Positions 37,801 through 46,093 are shown, counted from the stretch's first letter. The stretch is DNA of 64,000 bases from Planctomycetota bacterium (GCA_014584315.1 JACTNA010000026.1:19957-83956), one strand, 5' to 3'. Made by a program: numbers and translations. Notes: generated by a model not told the origin, from the sequence alone.

Positions 37801-38470
37801 CCACCTCGCGCCGCAGGCCATGTCCACCCCGGGCTTCGTCGGTCGCATCACGAGTTACGTGACCAGCTGGAACGCCCGAAACATCGTCGGTGTGGACGCC
37901 TCGGGCCGATTGCACACGGTCTGGATCGCGGACGCCGAGGGCTTCACGCTCTGGCGCACGGACGATCTCTCCGCGATCACCGGCGCGCCGACCATCACCG
38001 GCGGCCTGACCATCTACCTCACCTCGTGGGACGGCATCAACATCGCCGGCACGGACGAGTCCGGCTCGGTGCTCGTCACGTGGTGGGTGCCGCAGTTCGG
38101 CGGCGACTGGGAGGTCAGCGACCTCACCGACCTGTTCGATGGCCCCCAACTCGCCGTCGGCTCGCTGACGAGTTACGTTACCCCGTGGGGCGGGCTGAAC
38201 GTCGCCGGCGTTGGGCCGGACGGCGACCTCGTCATCTACTGGTGGGTGCCGCAGTTCGAGGGCGAATGGGTCGTCAGTTCCTTCGACGAGGTGCTCCCCG
38301 GCGGCTCGCCCCGCCCGGACGGGGGCGGGCTGAGCGGCTACGCCGCGTCGGACGGAAGGCTCAATGTCTTCGGGCAGAGCGAGGATCGCGCGATCATCCG
38401 CTACCACTGGGATCCGGGCACCGACGTGTGGACGCCGGAGAACCTGACGGAGGTCGCCGAACGCACGTGA
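34847..38470 (+). CDS. LEPR-XLL FG-GAP/VCBS-repeat surface protein
   Basis: A 1,207-residue protein starting at ATG 34847. The N-terminus carries HEPLESRVLLAI, a LEPR-XLL-like motif. About a dozen FG-GAP/VCBS repeats follow, with calcium-binding-type loops (VADFDDDGILDAATADFDSN, GDVNGDGNLDLVASEFGNN, ADLDGDGRLDFITGNAD), which together would form beta-propellers. Residues of about 735-835 look like a linker domain. The last 370 or so residues repeat YVTSWNARNIVGVDASG, YLTSWDGINIAGTDESG and YVTPWGGLNVAGVGPDG, which is the same module as at the C-terminus of the 14.2-kb cyclophilin protein. It is probably exported and surface-located; its ligand is unknown. Confidence 0.88.
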   Translation: MNKPSIGLRSRPESPVADPCRHEPLESRVLLAIVYDAPTTPVGEAPTGLVVADFDDDGILDAATADFDSNTVTVLLGRGDGSFTHAQTLEALGSVSRIVSGDVNGDGNLDLVASEFGNNSIAIFLGNGDGTFADATRVAGNGGPVGLALADLNGDGDLDLVTTNFLLNFVGVYFGDGAGGFGPVTLLAGGTSPRAVAVGDLSGNGAPDLVVAASGDDAIRVFINDGTGTFAAPVLYLVGQNPEDVALGDVNGDGHLDVVVACADDNVVTARLNDGAGALTNPGFLVSVGARPRSVALADLDGDGRLDFITGNADANNVQVGFGQGNGNFTPAPAFLVGQGPRGVTLKDMDEDGTLDVVVVNEESDTLTVLFGTGDGEFAARRDSATGAPVGAAMAAADLDGDGRDDLVAAFPEDGTVRVYFSDGLGIFLAGPTFATGGRPVFVAIGDLNGDGHADLAVSLHQDNAVAIFNGDGAGGFAAGGVLATSDGPQEVRIGDMDGDGLPDLVVACSTASVIDVLVNDGSGSFAAPVSIAVPGNPVSTRLADLDEDGDLDIAMVTSTGGAALQWLRNNGGLNFIGPSIAADLGGLGVRLALADLDGDGDVDAVATTTEGKVVVWRNNGLGFYSPAGISVEVGDGAGAIEFADVNVDGRPDAIVAVQGSDRVAVLEGDGGLGFLLPIVSHAVGASPAGLAVGRFAGSAYLGVATLSATDGAISAYDNTRTPSSIDGLQSTLLTLTRDEPFTLSVQARDNPASIRRVVFWADFNGNGDPDEGETLGTDENGEDGWSILAVLGSGAPLGPGLTILARGVDFAGVETNQLTLDLTVIYSLLAADGAVVSGVQGEDGRYYVGARNSDNRPLLYRQIDAGSESWDARDLQAATGSPTLIGDVAFFVDAKDDLLYAAAVSADGLLLFVLRNGAWSFRNLSAEAVLGEALTGQMTVFVDTADIAHIAVIAESGSLLLFVQTGAVNPDGGFVWTLANLSTDHLAPQAMSTPGFVGRITSYVTSWNARNIVGVDASGRLHTVWIADAEGFTLWRTDDLSAITGAPTITGGLTIYLTSWDGINIAGTDESGSVLVTWWVPQFGGDWEVSDLTDLFDGPQLAVGSLTSYVTPWGGLNVAGVGPDGDLVIYWWVPQFEGEWVVSSFDEVLPGGSPRPDGGGLSGYAASDGRLNVFGQSEDRAIIRYHWDPGTDVWTPENLTEVAERT

Positions 38471-38493
38471 GTCTCGCGCCGCATGGTCCTCGA

Positions 38494-39240
38494 TCAACCG
38501 CCGCACGCGGCCACCAGCCGACGGAACACGCCCAGCCCCGCGCTCTCCTGCTCCGTGCGCTCGGGGTGCCACTGCACGCCGACGTAGAATGTGCGCTCGG
38601 GATCCCACACGGCCTCGATCACCCCATCCGCCGAACGCGCCAGCACGCGCAGCCCTCCGGAGTCGGAGATGGCCTGCCGGTGCCGGCTGAAGACGTGGAG
38701 CGGCACGGCGTCGAACAGCGGGGGAGGTGACCCGTTCACCGCCGGCAGGATCTCATGCGTCCGGTCCCAGTGCGCTTCCGCGATCGCGGGCGACGATTCC
38801 TCCATGCGTTGATCGAGCGAGCCGCCCGCGTGCAGCGCCATCATCTGCATGCCCAGGCAGACGCCGAGAACGGGCTTATCCCGGCACCGCTGGGCGAGAG
38901 CGTCGAGGAGTGCCGTCTCGTACTCCTGCCTGTCGGCGTGGACGGGCGTGGCGCGAGGGTGCGTCGTGCCGCCGAAAGGCTCCATGCGGGGATCGTCGCC
39001 CCCTGTGAGCACGAACGCGGAGAGCCGCCGAGCGTGCTCGGCCGCGGCGGCACGGGCGGGGGGCAGAAGCACGGGCACGCCGCCCGCCGCGGCGACCGCC
39101 CTCACGTAGCGCAGGTACGCGAAGGCGCGCTCGCCGCCGGGGGATTCGCAGAGGTCCGTGGTGATGCCCACCAGCGGGGGTTCCGCCATGCGCCAGGTCG
39201 TGCCTCGTGCCGCCCGTCCTTCGCCCTGCTTGCCGGCCAT
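38494..39240 (-). CDS. Class I glutamine amidotransferase (peptidase C26, PuuD-like)
   Basis: A gamma-glutamyl hydrolase-like amidotransferase domain: FVLTGGDDPRMEPFGG, the nucleophile-elbow Cys in VLGVCLGMQMMAL, and the catalytic His-Glu in VGVQWHPERTE. The family includes gamma-glutamyl-GABA hydrolase and glutamine amidotransferases without a synthetase partner. The start is uncertain: ATG 39240 gives 248 residues and sits 7 nt after a TAGAGT hexamer, so I chose it; ATG 39189 (MAEPPLVGITTD) begins directly at the conserved domain. The track start at 39783 lies in the opposite gene. It is convergent with the FG-GAP gene. Confidence 0.85.
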   Translation of the reverse strand: MAGKQGEGRAARGTTWRMAEPPLVGITTDLCESPGGERAFAYLRYVRAVAAAGGVPVLLPPARAAAAEHARRLSAFVLTGGDDPRMEPFGGTTHPRATPVHADRQEYETALLDALAQRCRDKPVLGVCLGMQMMALHAGGSLDQRMEESSPAIAEAHWDRTHEILPAVNGSPPPLFDAVPLHVFSRHRQAISDSGGLRVLARSADGVIEAVWDPERTFYVGVQWHPERTEQESAGLGVFRRLVAACGG

Positions 39241-39247
39241 CAACGCC

Positions 39248-39253
39248 ACTCTA
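39248..39253 (-). promoter_or_regulatory. Putative -10 hexamer of the amidotransferase gene
   Basis: TAGAGT on the minus strand, then 7 nt (GGCGTTG) and ATG 39240. Confidence 0.4.
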
Positions 39254-39276
39254 TCGCGCGCACGGGAGTTGTGCGG

Positions 39277-39282
39277 TAGAGT
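39277..39282 (+). promoter_or_regulatory. Putative -10 hexamer of the DUF4340-like gene
   Basis: TAGAGT is followed by 6 nt and the GTG at 39289. It is back-to-back with the amidotransferase promoter within 36 bp. Confidence 0.45.
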
Positions 39283-39288
39283 TCCCCC

Positions 39289-40695
39289 GTGCGACGCCTG
39301 AGGCTCGTGTTCGTGCTGCTGAGTCTCGCCCTGCTCGGGGCGGCGGCGCTCGTGCTGCTCTCTCGACCCGCGCCCGGTGGGACGATCACCCTGCTCAGTC
39401 TCGTGCCGTCGCAGGTCGAGTCGATCCGCCTCGACGCGGCGGGTCAGCCCCCGATCATCGTCCGACAGGAGGGCCATCGGCGAGAATGGATGATCGTGGT
39501 CGGGTCCGAGGGTGTGGATTCGCGCTGGCCCGCCTCGGAAGCGCGCGTTCGCGCCGCGCTCCGAGTCCTGTCCGCGCTCTCGGGTGAGGCCGCCCACCCG
39601 CTCTCCGACGCCGAGGTCGGTTCGGTCGTGACCATCACGGGCACGGACGGTTCCGAGTGGCGGCTGCGGCTCGCGGCCCAGACGCTCGCTGGCCGCGGAC
39701 GCATCCACGTCGCGGCCCCAACCGGTGAGATCGTGCACGCTCTCGTGGACGACGACGTTCACGCGATGTTGGCATGGCAGCACGTTATGCAGTGGCGAGA
39801 CTCGCGCGCGCTGCCGGGGCTGGATGGCGCCGCCTCACGGTTCCGGGCCGTCACGGGCGAGAGCGAGTTGAGGCTCGCGTCGGTGCGCGGACGCTGGGGG
39901 ATGCAATCCCCGTTTGTCGCTCCGGCCGAACCGAGGATCGTTCAGGAGTTGTTGCGCTCGGTCGAGGCCTTGGCAGTGATCCGCTTCCGGGACGGACAGG
40001 ACGCCGCGGTGACAGGCCGCCCGCTGCTCATCATCGAGGTCGAGACCGACCTCCCCTCGCCGACCGGCGATGAGCGCGACCGGAGGGTGATCGTGCGGCG
40101 GCTCTCGGTGCTGGAGCCTGCCGACGCCTCAGGAGTGCGTTACGTTGCGCGCAGCGAGGCGTTCGCCCTCGCGCCCCAGACGCGGGCGATCGAGGCGATC
40201 GCCGGGCCGGCGTTCGTCGAGGTCGCCGCCGACGCGCTCTCCGCCCTGCCCCTCGACCCGGAGGTGTTCATCGCGAGGCGCGCGGTCGCCGTCCCACCGG
40301 CGGACGTCGGCCGCGTCGAACTCGGACTTCTCGTGCTCGAACGCACCCACCAGGGGTGGGTGCGGATCGACGGCGATCGCCCGGTTCCGGTCGCCGACGA
40401 GCACGCGGCCGGCCTGGAGGCCCTGCTGACGCTCCTCGCCGATGTTCCCGCGGATGTCGTCCGCCGAGGGGGTGCGGAGCCACCGACCGGGTTCGAGCAG
40501 GTCGCCGTCGTTTCGCTGCGCGGGCTGGACGGCGCAGACCTTGGCTCGTTCACGCTCGGCGTCGCCCCGCTCGACGCCGGCGCATCGCAGCCCGAGGCTG
40601 CCGCCGTGGTGTTCGATCGCGTGGCGATGCGCTTCTACCGCGCCGCACGCTCCCGCGATGCGATCGCGTGGCTCGCACAGCATCGGCCTGACTGA
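39289..40695 (+). CDS. DUF4340-like membrane-anchored protein
   Basis: A 468-residue protein with an N-terminal membrane anchor or signal (LVFVLLSLALLGAAALVLLS, about residues 5-24). Two similar beta-rich halves follow (VESIRLDAAGQPPIIVRQEG then DVGRVELGLLVLERTHQGWV). The pattern of a repeated domain after one transmembrane helix resembles DUF4340 proteins, which are usually encoded beside gliding/ABC-type exporter genes. No such partner is adjacent here. It is convergent with purD, 11 nt apart. The function is unknown. Confidence 0.7.
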   Translation: MRRLRLVFVLLSLALLGAAALVLLSRPAPGGTITLLSLVPSQVESIRLDAAGQPPIIVRQEGHRREWMIVVGSEGVDSRWPASEARVRAALRVLSALSGEAAHPLSDAEVGSVVTITGTDGSEWRLRLAAQTLAGRGRIHVAAPTGEIVHALVDDDVHAMLAWQHVMQWRDSRALPGLDGAASRFRAVTGESELRLASVRGRWGMQSPFVAPAEPRIVQELLRSVEALAVIRFRDGQDAAVTGRPLLIIEVETDLPSPTGDERDRRVIVRRLSVLEPADASGVRYVARSEAFALAPQTRAIEAIAGPAFVEVAADALSALPLDPEVFIARRAVAVPPADVGRVELGLLVLERTHQGWVRIDGDRPVPVADEHAAGLEALLTLLADVPADVVRRGGAEPPTGFEQVAVVSLRGLDGADLGSFTLGVAPLDAGASQPEAAAVVFDRVAMRFYRAARSRDAIAWLAQHRPD

Positions 40696-40706
40696 ATCCG
40701 TGACGG

Positions 40707-42050
40707 TTACGCTTGCGAGACGTGCCGCTCGGCAGGTGTCGCCCGCAGCGCGATGTCACGCCGATAGACCATGCCCTCGAAGCGGATACGCCCGCACGCC
40801 TCGTAGGCCCGCTCGCGCGCTTCCGCCAGCGACTCGCCCAGCGCGGTCACGCCGAGCACGCGTCCGCCGGCCGTCACGACACGTCCCCGCTCATCGAGTT
40901 TCGTCCCCGCGTGGTAGACGGTCACGCCCTCGACCTCGCCCGCCTCGCCCAGTCCCTCAATGGGCACGCCGGTGCGCGGCGACTCAGGGTACCCCTCGCT
41001 CGCCAGCACGACGCACACCGACGGGCGCGGGTCCCAATCCAGGTCCACCTCGTCCAGCCGTCGATCGCACGCGGCGATCAACGTCCGCAGCAGGTCGCCT
41101 CGGAACCGCGACATCAGCGGCTGGCACTCCGGATCGCCGAACCGCGTGTTGAACTCCAGCACCTTCGGCCCGCCGGGCGTGAGCATCAGGCCCGCGTAGA
41201 GCACGCCGCAGAACTCGATCCCTTCGCGCCGCAGCGCATCGACCGTCGGAACCAGGATCTGCCGTTCGACCCGCGACATCAGGTCGTCGTCGATCTCCTC
41301 GGCCGGGCAGAACGCCCCCATCCCGCCCGTGTTCGGGCCGACGTCGCCGTCGAGGAGCCGCTTGTGGTCCTGGCACGGCGGCAGGACGTGGATGCTCCGC
41401 CCGTCCACCAGCGCGAGCACCGAGACCTCCCGCCCCTTCAGCCGCTCCTCGATGACGACCGTGCGGCCGGCCTCGCCGAAGACCCGCCGCCGCATGATCC
41501 GGTCGATGGCCACGCGGGCCTCGTCAAGGGACTCGGGCACGACGACGCCCTTGCCCTTCGCCAGCCCCGCCGCCTTGATGACCTGCGGCTCGTCGCGCGA
41601 TTCCAGGAACGCGACGGCCGCCTCGGGGTCGCTGAACGCCCGCCCTTCCGCGGTCGGGATGGCCGCACCCCGCATCAACTGCTTCGCCCACGCCTTGTCG
41701 GCCTCGAGCCGCGCGCCGTCCGCGCCCGGGCCGAACACCCGGCGGTGGGGGGCGCGAAGCGCGTCCGCCCAGCCCTCGGCGAGCGGGTCCTCCGGCCCGA
41801 TGACGACCAGTCCGATGCGCTTGTGGTCGCAGAACTGGACGAGGCGGTAGATCTCGCGCTTGCTCGCCACGAAGTCGATCGGGCGTCCGAGCGACGCCAG
41901 CCCCGCGTTGCCCGGCGTGGCGAGCCAGAGATCGCCCATGGACGACGAGCGGGTCAGGGCGGTCGCCAGCGCGTGCTCACGGCCGCCGCCGCCCACCAGC
42001 AGCACGTTGGTCGGCTCAGCGGTTGGCCCCGGATGGGCGTCGAAAGACAT
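40707..42050 (-). CDS. purD: Phosphoribosylamine-glycine ligase (GAR synthetase)
   Basis: It joins glycine to phosphoribosylamine with ATP in purine synthesis. The start is ATG 42050 (MSFDAHPGPTAEP), 447 residues; it lies 7 nt after a TATGAT hexamer, unlike the longer track start. Motifs include the N-terminal VLLVGGGGREHALATAL, VVIGPEDPLAEGWADALR and the ATP-grasp segments VIKAAGLAKGKGVVV, VVIEERLKGREVSVLALVDG and GPNTGGMGAFCPA, then EFNTRFGDPECQPLM. It has the normal length and all domains. Confidence 0.95.
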   Translation of the reverse strand: MSFDAHPGPTAEPTNVLLVGGGGREHALATALTRSSSMGDLWLATPGNAGLASLGRPIDFVASKREIYRLVQFCDHKRIGLVVIGPEDPLAEGWADALRAPHRRVFGPGADGARLEADKAWAKQLMRGAAIPTAEGRAFSDPEAAVAFLESRDEPQVIKAAGLAKGKGVVVPESLDEARVAIDRIMRRRVFGEAGRTVVIEERLKGREVSVLALVDGRSIHVLPPCQDHKRLLDGDVGPNTGGMGAFCPAEEIDDDLMSRVERQILVPTVDALRREGIEFCGVLYAGLMLTPGGPKVLEFNTRFGDPECQPLMSRFRGDLLRTLIAACDRRLDEVDLDWDPRPSVCVVLASEGYPESPRTGVPIEGLGEAGEVEGVTVYHAGTKLDERGRVVTAGGRVLGVTALGESLAEARERAYEACGRIRFEGMVYRRDIALRATPAERHVSQA

Positions 42051-42057
42051 CGGAGCG

Positions 42058-42063
42058 ATCATA
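42058..42063 (-). promoter_or_regulatory. Putative -10 hexamer of purD
   Basis: TATGAT on the minus strand, 7 nt before ATG 42050. Confidence 0.45.
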
Positions 42064-42194
42064 CGGCCGGACTCGCACGCCGCACGGCCCCTCCCGGCCG
42101 CGCCCACCGATCGCTGACGAGACCCGCCGCCGATCGCGTCCCGGACCTGCCGCAGGTTGACCCCCGTTGCGAACAGCCATACGGTTGGCCAGAT

Positions 42195-42268
<74 letters not shown>

Positions 42269-42611
42269 TTCGGTTGCGAAAGCAGCCGGCCCGCTGGTTT
42301 TCAGGGGACGCCGCCGAGAGACCTCGGCGGCGTTTTCGCGTTCTGACCCACGTTCCGCCAGGGTTGGCGCGGCGGCGCGAAGCGGGATCGGTCTCTGGTC
42401 TTCGGCTTGCGATAACGCGTGGACCCCGCGACTGGCCGCCGACAGGCCGGATTCGGGGGGAAGTCTCGTGGGGTCTCTGTCTCTCGCGCGCCCGGGTTAC
42501 GAGGTAGTCGCGCCTGCGGAGACACCACAACCCCGCCGTTGCGCTGGCTAGGCGGGCGCGACCGTGTCCGATGGGGACCGACCATCTCGGCCTTGATCGC
42601 CAGCCGGACGG
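42269..42611. other. Non-coding gap after the tRNA gene
   Basis: A 343-bp stretch between the tRNA and the 3' end of the NYN gene. It holds the terminator described separately. The short ORFs listed here (for example 42244..42507 and 42419..42679) show no family resemblance and no good start context. This is the visible boundary between chromosomal genes and the island; no clear direct repeat of the tRNA end is visible within the gap. Confidence 0.5.
42308..42336 (+). terminator. Rho-independent-type terminator after the tRNA
   Basis: A perfect 11-bp stem, ACGCCGCCGAG / CTCGGCGGCGT, with loop AGAC, ends in a short T-run (GTTTTC). It lies 40 nt downstream of the tRNA gene in the same orientation. 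Read on the other strand it could also end the NYN transcript, though no T-run is visible on that side. Confidence 0.75.
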
Positions 42612-43232
42612 TCATCTCCCAATCAGAAAATCCTCGACATCATCAACTGAGAGGCTGGAGACACGGCGGCCTCCCTTGATGAACGTGACCGACGAATAGA
42701 ACTGCTCGATCGGAATGAGCTTACCCCGTCGCTCAGCGAATGCCTTGAGCTTGCGGTGGCAGCAGTGGGTCCAAGTGATCAACTCCAGGCTCCAGCCATC
42801 TTCGACGAAGCCCTCAATGTCGTAGAGGAACCCCTCTCCCTTGTAGTACCCCGCGCCATCTCCGGTGCAAAGCACGATCGTGCCCGGATCGTCACGGTGC
42901 TTCCGGACGTGACGGTGCATGCGCAGCTGGATCGCGCTGTCCACGGTTCCGTTCTCACCGGTCTCTGACCGAGGGATCAGCTCGGTCGGCACGTTCAGTT
43001 CCTCTCGGAGGTACTTCCAAACCGAATCGGTCGGAGGCGGCGTGCTTCCGCCCCAGACCACCTCTCGAACCCGGCGCCTTCGGATCGCCAGCTTCAGGAA
43101 GTTCTCGAAGTGCAGGCGAAACGCGCCGCGATCCTCGCGAGCTTTTTGATCAGCGAACCGTTGCCCTTCGTGGAAGATGTTCGAGTTGTCCACATACACC
43201 TGCACCCAGGGTTCGTCTGTGCGCCACGTCAT
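42612..43232 (-). CDS. NYN-domain protein (PIN-like ribonuclease fold)
   Basis: A 206-residue protein beginning WVQVYVDNSNIFHEGQRFA, the hallmark first strand of NYN/LabA-type domains with its acidic residue. VDSAIQLRMHRHVRKHRDDP and IVLCTGDGAGYYKGEGFLYD supply the further acidic positions expected of this metal-dependent nuclease fold. The C-terminal part (WTHCCHRKLKAFAERRGKLI) is typical of such stand-alone proteins. It is the first gene after the tRNA and points back towards it. It likely cleaves RNA, but the target is unknown. A TACCAT hexamer lies 6 nt before its ATG. Confidence 0.85.
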   Translation of the reverse strand: MTWRTDEPWVQVYVDNSNIFHEGQRFADQKAREDRGAFRLHFENFLKLAIRRRRVREVVWGGSTPPPTDSVWKYLREELNVPTELIPRSETGENGTVDSAIQLRMHRHVRKHRDDPGTIVLCTGDGAGYYKGEGFLYDIEGFVEDGWSLELITWTHCCHRKLKAFAERRGKLIPIEQFYSSVTFIKGGRRVSSLSVDDVEDFLIGR

Positions 43233-43238
43233 GGGTCA

Positions 43239-43244
43239 ATGGTA
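43239..43244 (-). promoter_or_regulatory. Putative -10 hexamer of the NYN gene
   Basis: TACCAT on the minus strand is followed by TGACCC (6 nt) and ATG 43232. Confidence 0.45.
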
Positions 43245-43364
43245 GCGGGCCTGCCAGGCAGCCCATCGCCGCGACCGCGGTCCGCCATGCGCGGCCTTCG
43301 GTGAAACGGCATAGAGGACCTGTAACGGCCGGGCACGGGCTGCCCAGCGAATGGAGTCGCATCC

Positions 43365-43571
43365 TTGGACACCATCGACCCTGAGACGATGACCGCTTCG
43401 GAGCGAGCCGCAGAGGTGGCGAACATCCTCGCCCGCGGCGTGATCCGCGCCGTTCGCATCGCGCGTTCGCGTTCCGCCCGGGACATCGCGCCGGCCGCAG
43501 AATCTTCGACCGACCGACTTGAACTGTCGCCCGATGCCGGCCTCAGTGTCGCCGCGCGGCCCGGGGGTTAG
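43365..43571 (+). CDS. Small protein of the recombinase cassette
   Basis: A 68-residue ORF starting at TTG, with GGAG eight bases upstream; ATG 43389 is a weaker alternative. It contains one predicted helix (SERAAEVANILARGVIRAVR) and a disordered tail. It lies 30 nt before the DUF2924 gene, in the same direction. Small proteins with a related helix are common upstream of DUF2924-recombinase pairs, which is why I call it real. The function is unknown. Confidence 0.5.
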   Translation: MDTIDPETMTASERAAEVANILARGVIRAVRIARSRSARDIAPAAESSTDRLELSPDAGLSVAARPGG

Positions 43572-43601
43572 GGCTCCGGGCCGATGCACTGAGGAGCCGC
43601 C

Positions 43602-44105
43602 ATGTCGGACACGATCCAGCGCGAACTCGAGGGCCTTGGCCGAATGACGACGGGCGACCTCGTCCGGCGCTACGAGGAACTGCACGGCCAGCAGTGCCGC
43701 ACCAGGCACCGGGCGTATCTCATCCGGAAGATCGCCTGGCGCATCCAGGCGAACGCGGAGGGCGACCTGAGTGAGCGCGCCAGGAAGCGCGCCGCCGAAC
43801 TGGCCAACGGCGCCGAGGCCCGGGTGATGGCCCCGAAGGCCCTGGTCTGCCCGCCGCAACCCGGTGGGACGGTGACGACCATGCGGGCCGTTTCGACCAT
43901 CGCCGTCGATCCCCGCCTGCCGCCCGCGGGTTCCGCGATCGTGCGGCAGTACAAGGGTCGCACGCTCCGCGTCGTCGTTCTGCCCGACGGCCAGGGGTTC
44001 GAACTCGACGGCGAGCGGTACGCGACCTTGACGGCCGTCGCCAAGAAGGTCACCGGGAGCCACATCAACGGCTTCCGGTTCTTCCGGCTCCGGGAGGTCC
44101 GATGA
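43602..44105 (+). CDS. DUF2924-family protein
   Basis: A 167-residue protein with clear Shine-Dalgarno GAGGAG. The N-terminus LEGLGRMTTGDLVRRYEELH and RTRHRAYLIRKIAWRIQANA, and the later IVRQYKGRTLRVVVLPDGQG and YATLTAVAKKVTGSHINGFRFF, are the DUF2924 pattern. The last part resembles a small DNA-binding fold found in recombinase-associated proteins. The stop overlaps the recombinase start (ATGA). DUF2924 proteins are typically encoded directly before large serine recombinases and probably assist them. Confidence 0.85.
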   Translation: MSDTIQRELEGLGRMTTGDLVRRYEELHGQQCRTRHRAYLIRKIAWRIQANAEGDLSERARKRAAELANGAEARVMAPKALVCPPQPGGTVTTMRAVSTIAVDPRLPPAGSAIVRQYKGRTLRVVVLPDGQGFELDGERYATLTAVAKKVTGSHINGFRFFRLREVR

Positions 44106-45700
44106 GCAAGCGATCCCGAGTGCCGGCGACGGTGTCGCCCAACGGCAGCGCCGCGACGGCCCAGCGCCGCGTCCGCTGCGCCATCTACACGCGCAAGAGC
44201 AGCGAAGAGGGCCTGGACCAGGAGTTCAACTCCCTCGACGCCCAGCGCGAGGCGGGCGAGGCGTACATCTCGAGCCAGAAGAACGAGGGGTGGACCTGCC
44301 TGCCCGACCGCTACGACGATGGCGGCTTCTCCGGCGGGAGCATGGAACGCCCGTCGCTCGAGCGGCTGCTCCGGGACGTCGAGGCCGGGAAGATCGACTG
44401 CGTCCTCGTCTACAAGGTGGACCGCCTGAGCCGGTCGCTCCTGGACTTCGCCAGGATCATGGAGGCGTTCGACCGCCGCGGCGTCTCGTTCGTGTCGGTG
44501 ACGCAGCAGTTCAACACCACGAGTTCGATGGGACGGTTGACGCTCAACATCCTGCTCTCCTTCGCCCAGTTCGAGCGAGAGATCATCGGCGAGCGCATCA
44601 GGGACAAGATCGCGGCCCAGAAGCGCCGTGGCAAGTGGGCGGGCGGCGTGCCCGTCCTCGGCTACGACGTGGACCGCTCGGGCGGGAGCCCGCGGCTCGT
44701 CGTCAACGCCCAAGAGGCCGCCCGCGTGCGGGAGATATTCCAGCTGTACCTGGACAAGGGGTCGCTCCAACCGGTGGTGAACGAGCTGGCCCGGCGCGCG
44801 TGGACGAACAAGCGCCGCGTGACTGGCAAGGGCCGGGCGCTGGGCGGCCGGCGGTTCGACAAGGCGACCTTGCACGCCTTCTTGACCAACCCAATCGTCT
44901 CCGGCAAGATCGTCCACAAGGACCAGATCTACGACGGCGAGCACGAGGCTATCGTTGATCCCGCGGTCTTCGACCGCGTCCAAGCCCAGCTCAGGCTCAA
45001 CGGGCGCACGGGCGGCGTCGAAGTCCGGAACAAGTACGGCGCGCTGCTGCGAGGCTTGCTCCGATGCAAGGCCTGCGGCGGGGCGATGACGCACACGTTC
45101 ACCGGGCGGCACGGGCGGTTCTACCGGTACTACCGCTGCGTCGCGGCGATCAAGAACGGCAGCCACGTCTGCCCGGCGAAGACACTCCCCGCGCTGGAGA
45201 TCGAGCGCGTCGTCGTCGACGAGATACGAGCGCTCGGGCAGGACCGTGGCCTTCTGGAGCGCGTCCTGGCCGAGGCGCAGGCGGTGGTCGAAGCCGAGGG
45301 CGCGACACTGCGCCGCGAGCGCAACGAGCTGAAGGTCGAGCTGGCACGCCTTGACCGCGACCTTCGATCCTTCGTCGCCGACGAGGCGCCCACAACCGGC
45401 GTCACGGGTCTCCTGGCCCACTTGCACGAGCGGATCACCGCCGCGCGGTTGAGGCTGCCTGAGCTGGACGCCCGCGTCGCGGAGATCGATGCCGGGATGG
45501 TCACGCGCACAGAGGCCGAGGCCGCGCTCCGCGACTTCGATGCCGTCTGGAGCAATCTAATCCCGCGCGAGCAGGCGCGGCTCCTGCGGCTGCTGCTCTC
45601 CTCCGTCGAGTACGACGCGGCCGCTGGCACCGTCGCGGTGACGTTCCGGCCCACAGGGATCGCGGCGCTCTGTAGGCGCCGGTTGGAGGACGTGGCATGA
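44102..45700 (+). CDS. Large serine recombinase
   Basis: A 532-residue site-specific recombinase of the resolvase/invertase superfamily. The catalytic region starts CAIYTRKSSEEGLDQEFNSL with the nucleophile Ser (about S33). VYKVDRLSRSLLDFARIMEA and LSFAQFEREIIGERIRDKIA are further core motifs. The recombinase domain (GYDVDRSGGSPRLVVNAQEA and onward), a zinc ribbon (LLRCKACGGAMTHTF, then CVAAIKNGSHVCPAK) and a coiled coil follow. It probably integrates or excises the island. Both flanking genes overlap it by 4 nt. It appears intact. Confidence 0.95.
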   Translation: MSKRSRVPATVSPNGSAATAQRRVRCAIYTRKSSEEGLDQEFNSLDAQREAGEAYISSQKNEGWTCLPDRYDDGGFSGGSMERPSLERLLRDVEAGKIDCVLVYKVDRLSRSLLDFARIMEAFDRRGVSFVSVTQQFNTTSSMGRLTLNILLSFAQFEREIIGERIRDKIAAQKRRGKWAGGVPVLGYDVDRSGGSPRLVVNAQEAARVREIFQLYLDKGSLQPVVNELARRAWTNKRRVTGKGRALGGRRFDKATLHAFLTNPIVSGKIVHKDQIYDGEHEAIVDPAVFDRVQAQLRLNGRTGGVEVRNKYGALLRGLLRCKACGGAMTHTFTGRHGRFYRYYRCVAAIKNGSHVCPAKTLPALEIERVVVDEIRALGQDRGLLERVLAEAQAVVEAEGATLRRERNELKVELARLDRDLRSFVADEAPTTGVTGLLAHLHERITAARLRLPELDARVAEIDAGMVTRTEAEAALRDFDAVWSNLIPREQARLLRLLLSSVEYDAAAGTVAVTFRPTGIAALCRRRLEDVA

Positions 45701-46089
45701 CCACCGTCACCCGCCCGATCCACTTCGCCATCCAGGGTCGGCGAAAGCGGGCGATGGTCGCGCCCGCCCCCGAGCCAGTCGTCCCGCCGGGGCGCGTGCC
45801 CCGCGTTGCACGGCTGATGGCGCTGGCGATCCGGTTCGACGAACTCCTGCGGGAGGGTGCGGTGCCGAACCTGTCGGAGTTGGCACGGCTGGTCCACGTC
45901 ACGCAGCCGCGGATGACGCAGATCATGAACCTCCTACACCTGGCGCCGGACATCCAGGAGGAGATCCTGTTCCTCCCGCTGACGACGGAGGGCCGGGACC
46001 CGATCCACGAGCACATGCTGCGCGACGTGACCGGCGCCGTGTCCTGGCGGGAACAGCGGCGACGGTGGACGGCCCTGCGCGGTCGGTGA
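45697..46089 (+). CDS. HTH protein of the recombinase cassette
   Basis: A 130-residue protein starting within the recombinase stop (ATGA). A helix-turn-helix is visible at about residues 58-85 (VPNLSELARLVHVTQPRMTQ followed by IMNLLHLAPDIQEEILFLP), like the ParB/KorB-type or sigma-region HTH often encoded after such recombinases. A Pro-rich N-terminus precedes it. It is likely a regulator or directionality-type partner of the recombinase; this is inferred from position. Confidence 0.75.
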   Translation: MTTVTRPIHFAIQGRRKRAMVAPAPEPVVPPGRVPRVARLMALAIRFDELLREGAVPNLSELARLVHVTQPRMTQIMNLLHLAPDIQEEILFLPLTTEGRDPIHEHMLRDVTGAVSWREQRRRWTALRGR

Positions 46090-46093
46090 CCTA

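Noticed and set aside
42419-42679. Small coding gene between tRNA and NYN gene
   Set aside because: No Shine-Dalgarno sequence, no recognisable protein pattern, and overlap with the end of the NYN gene.
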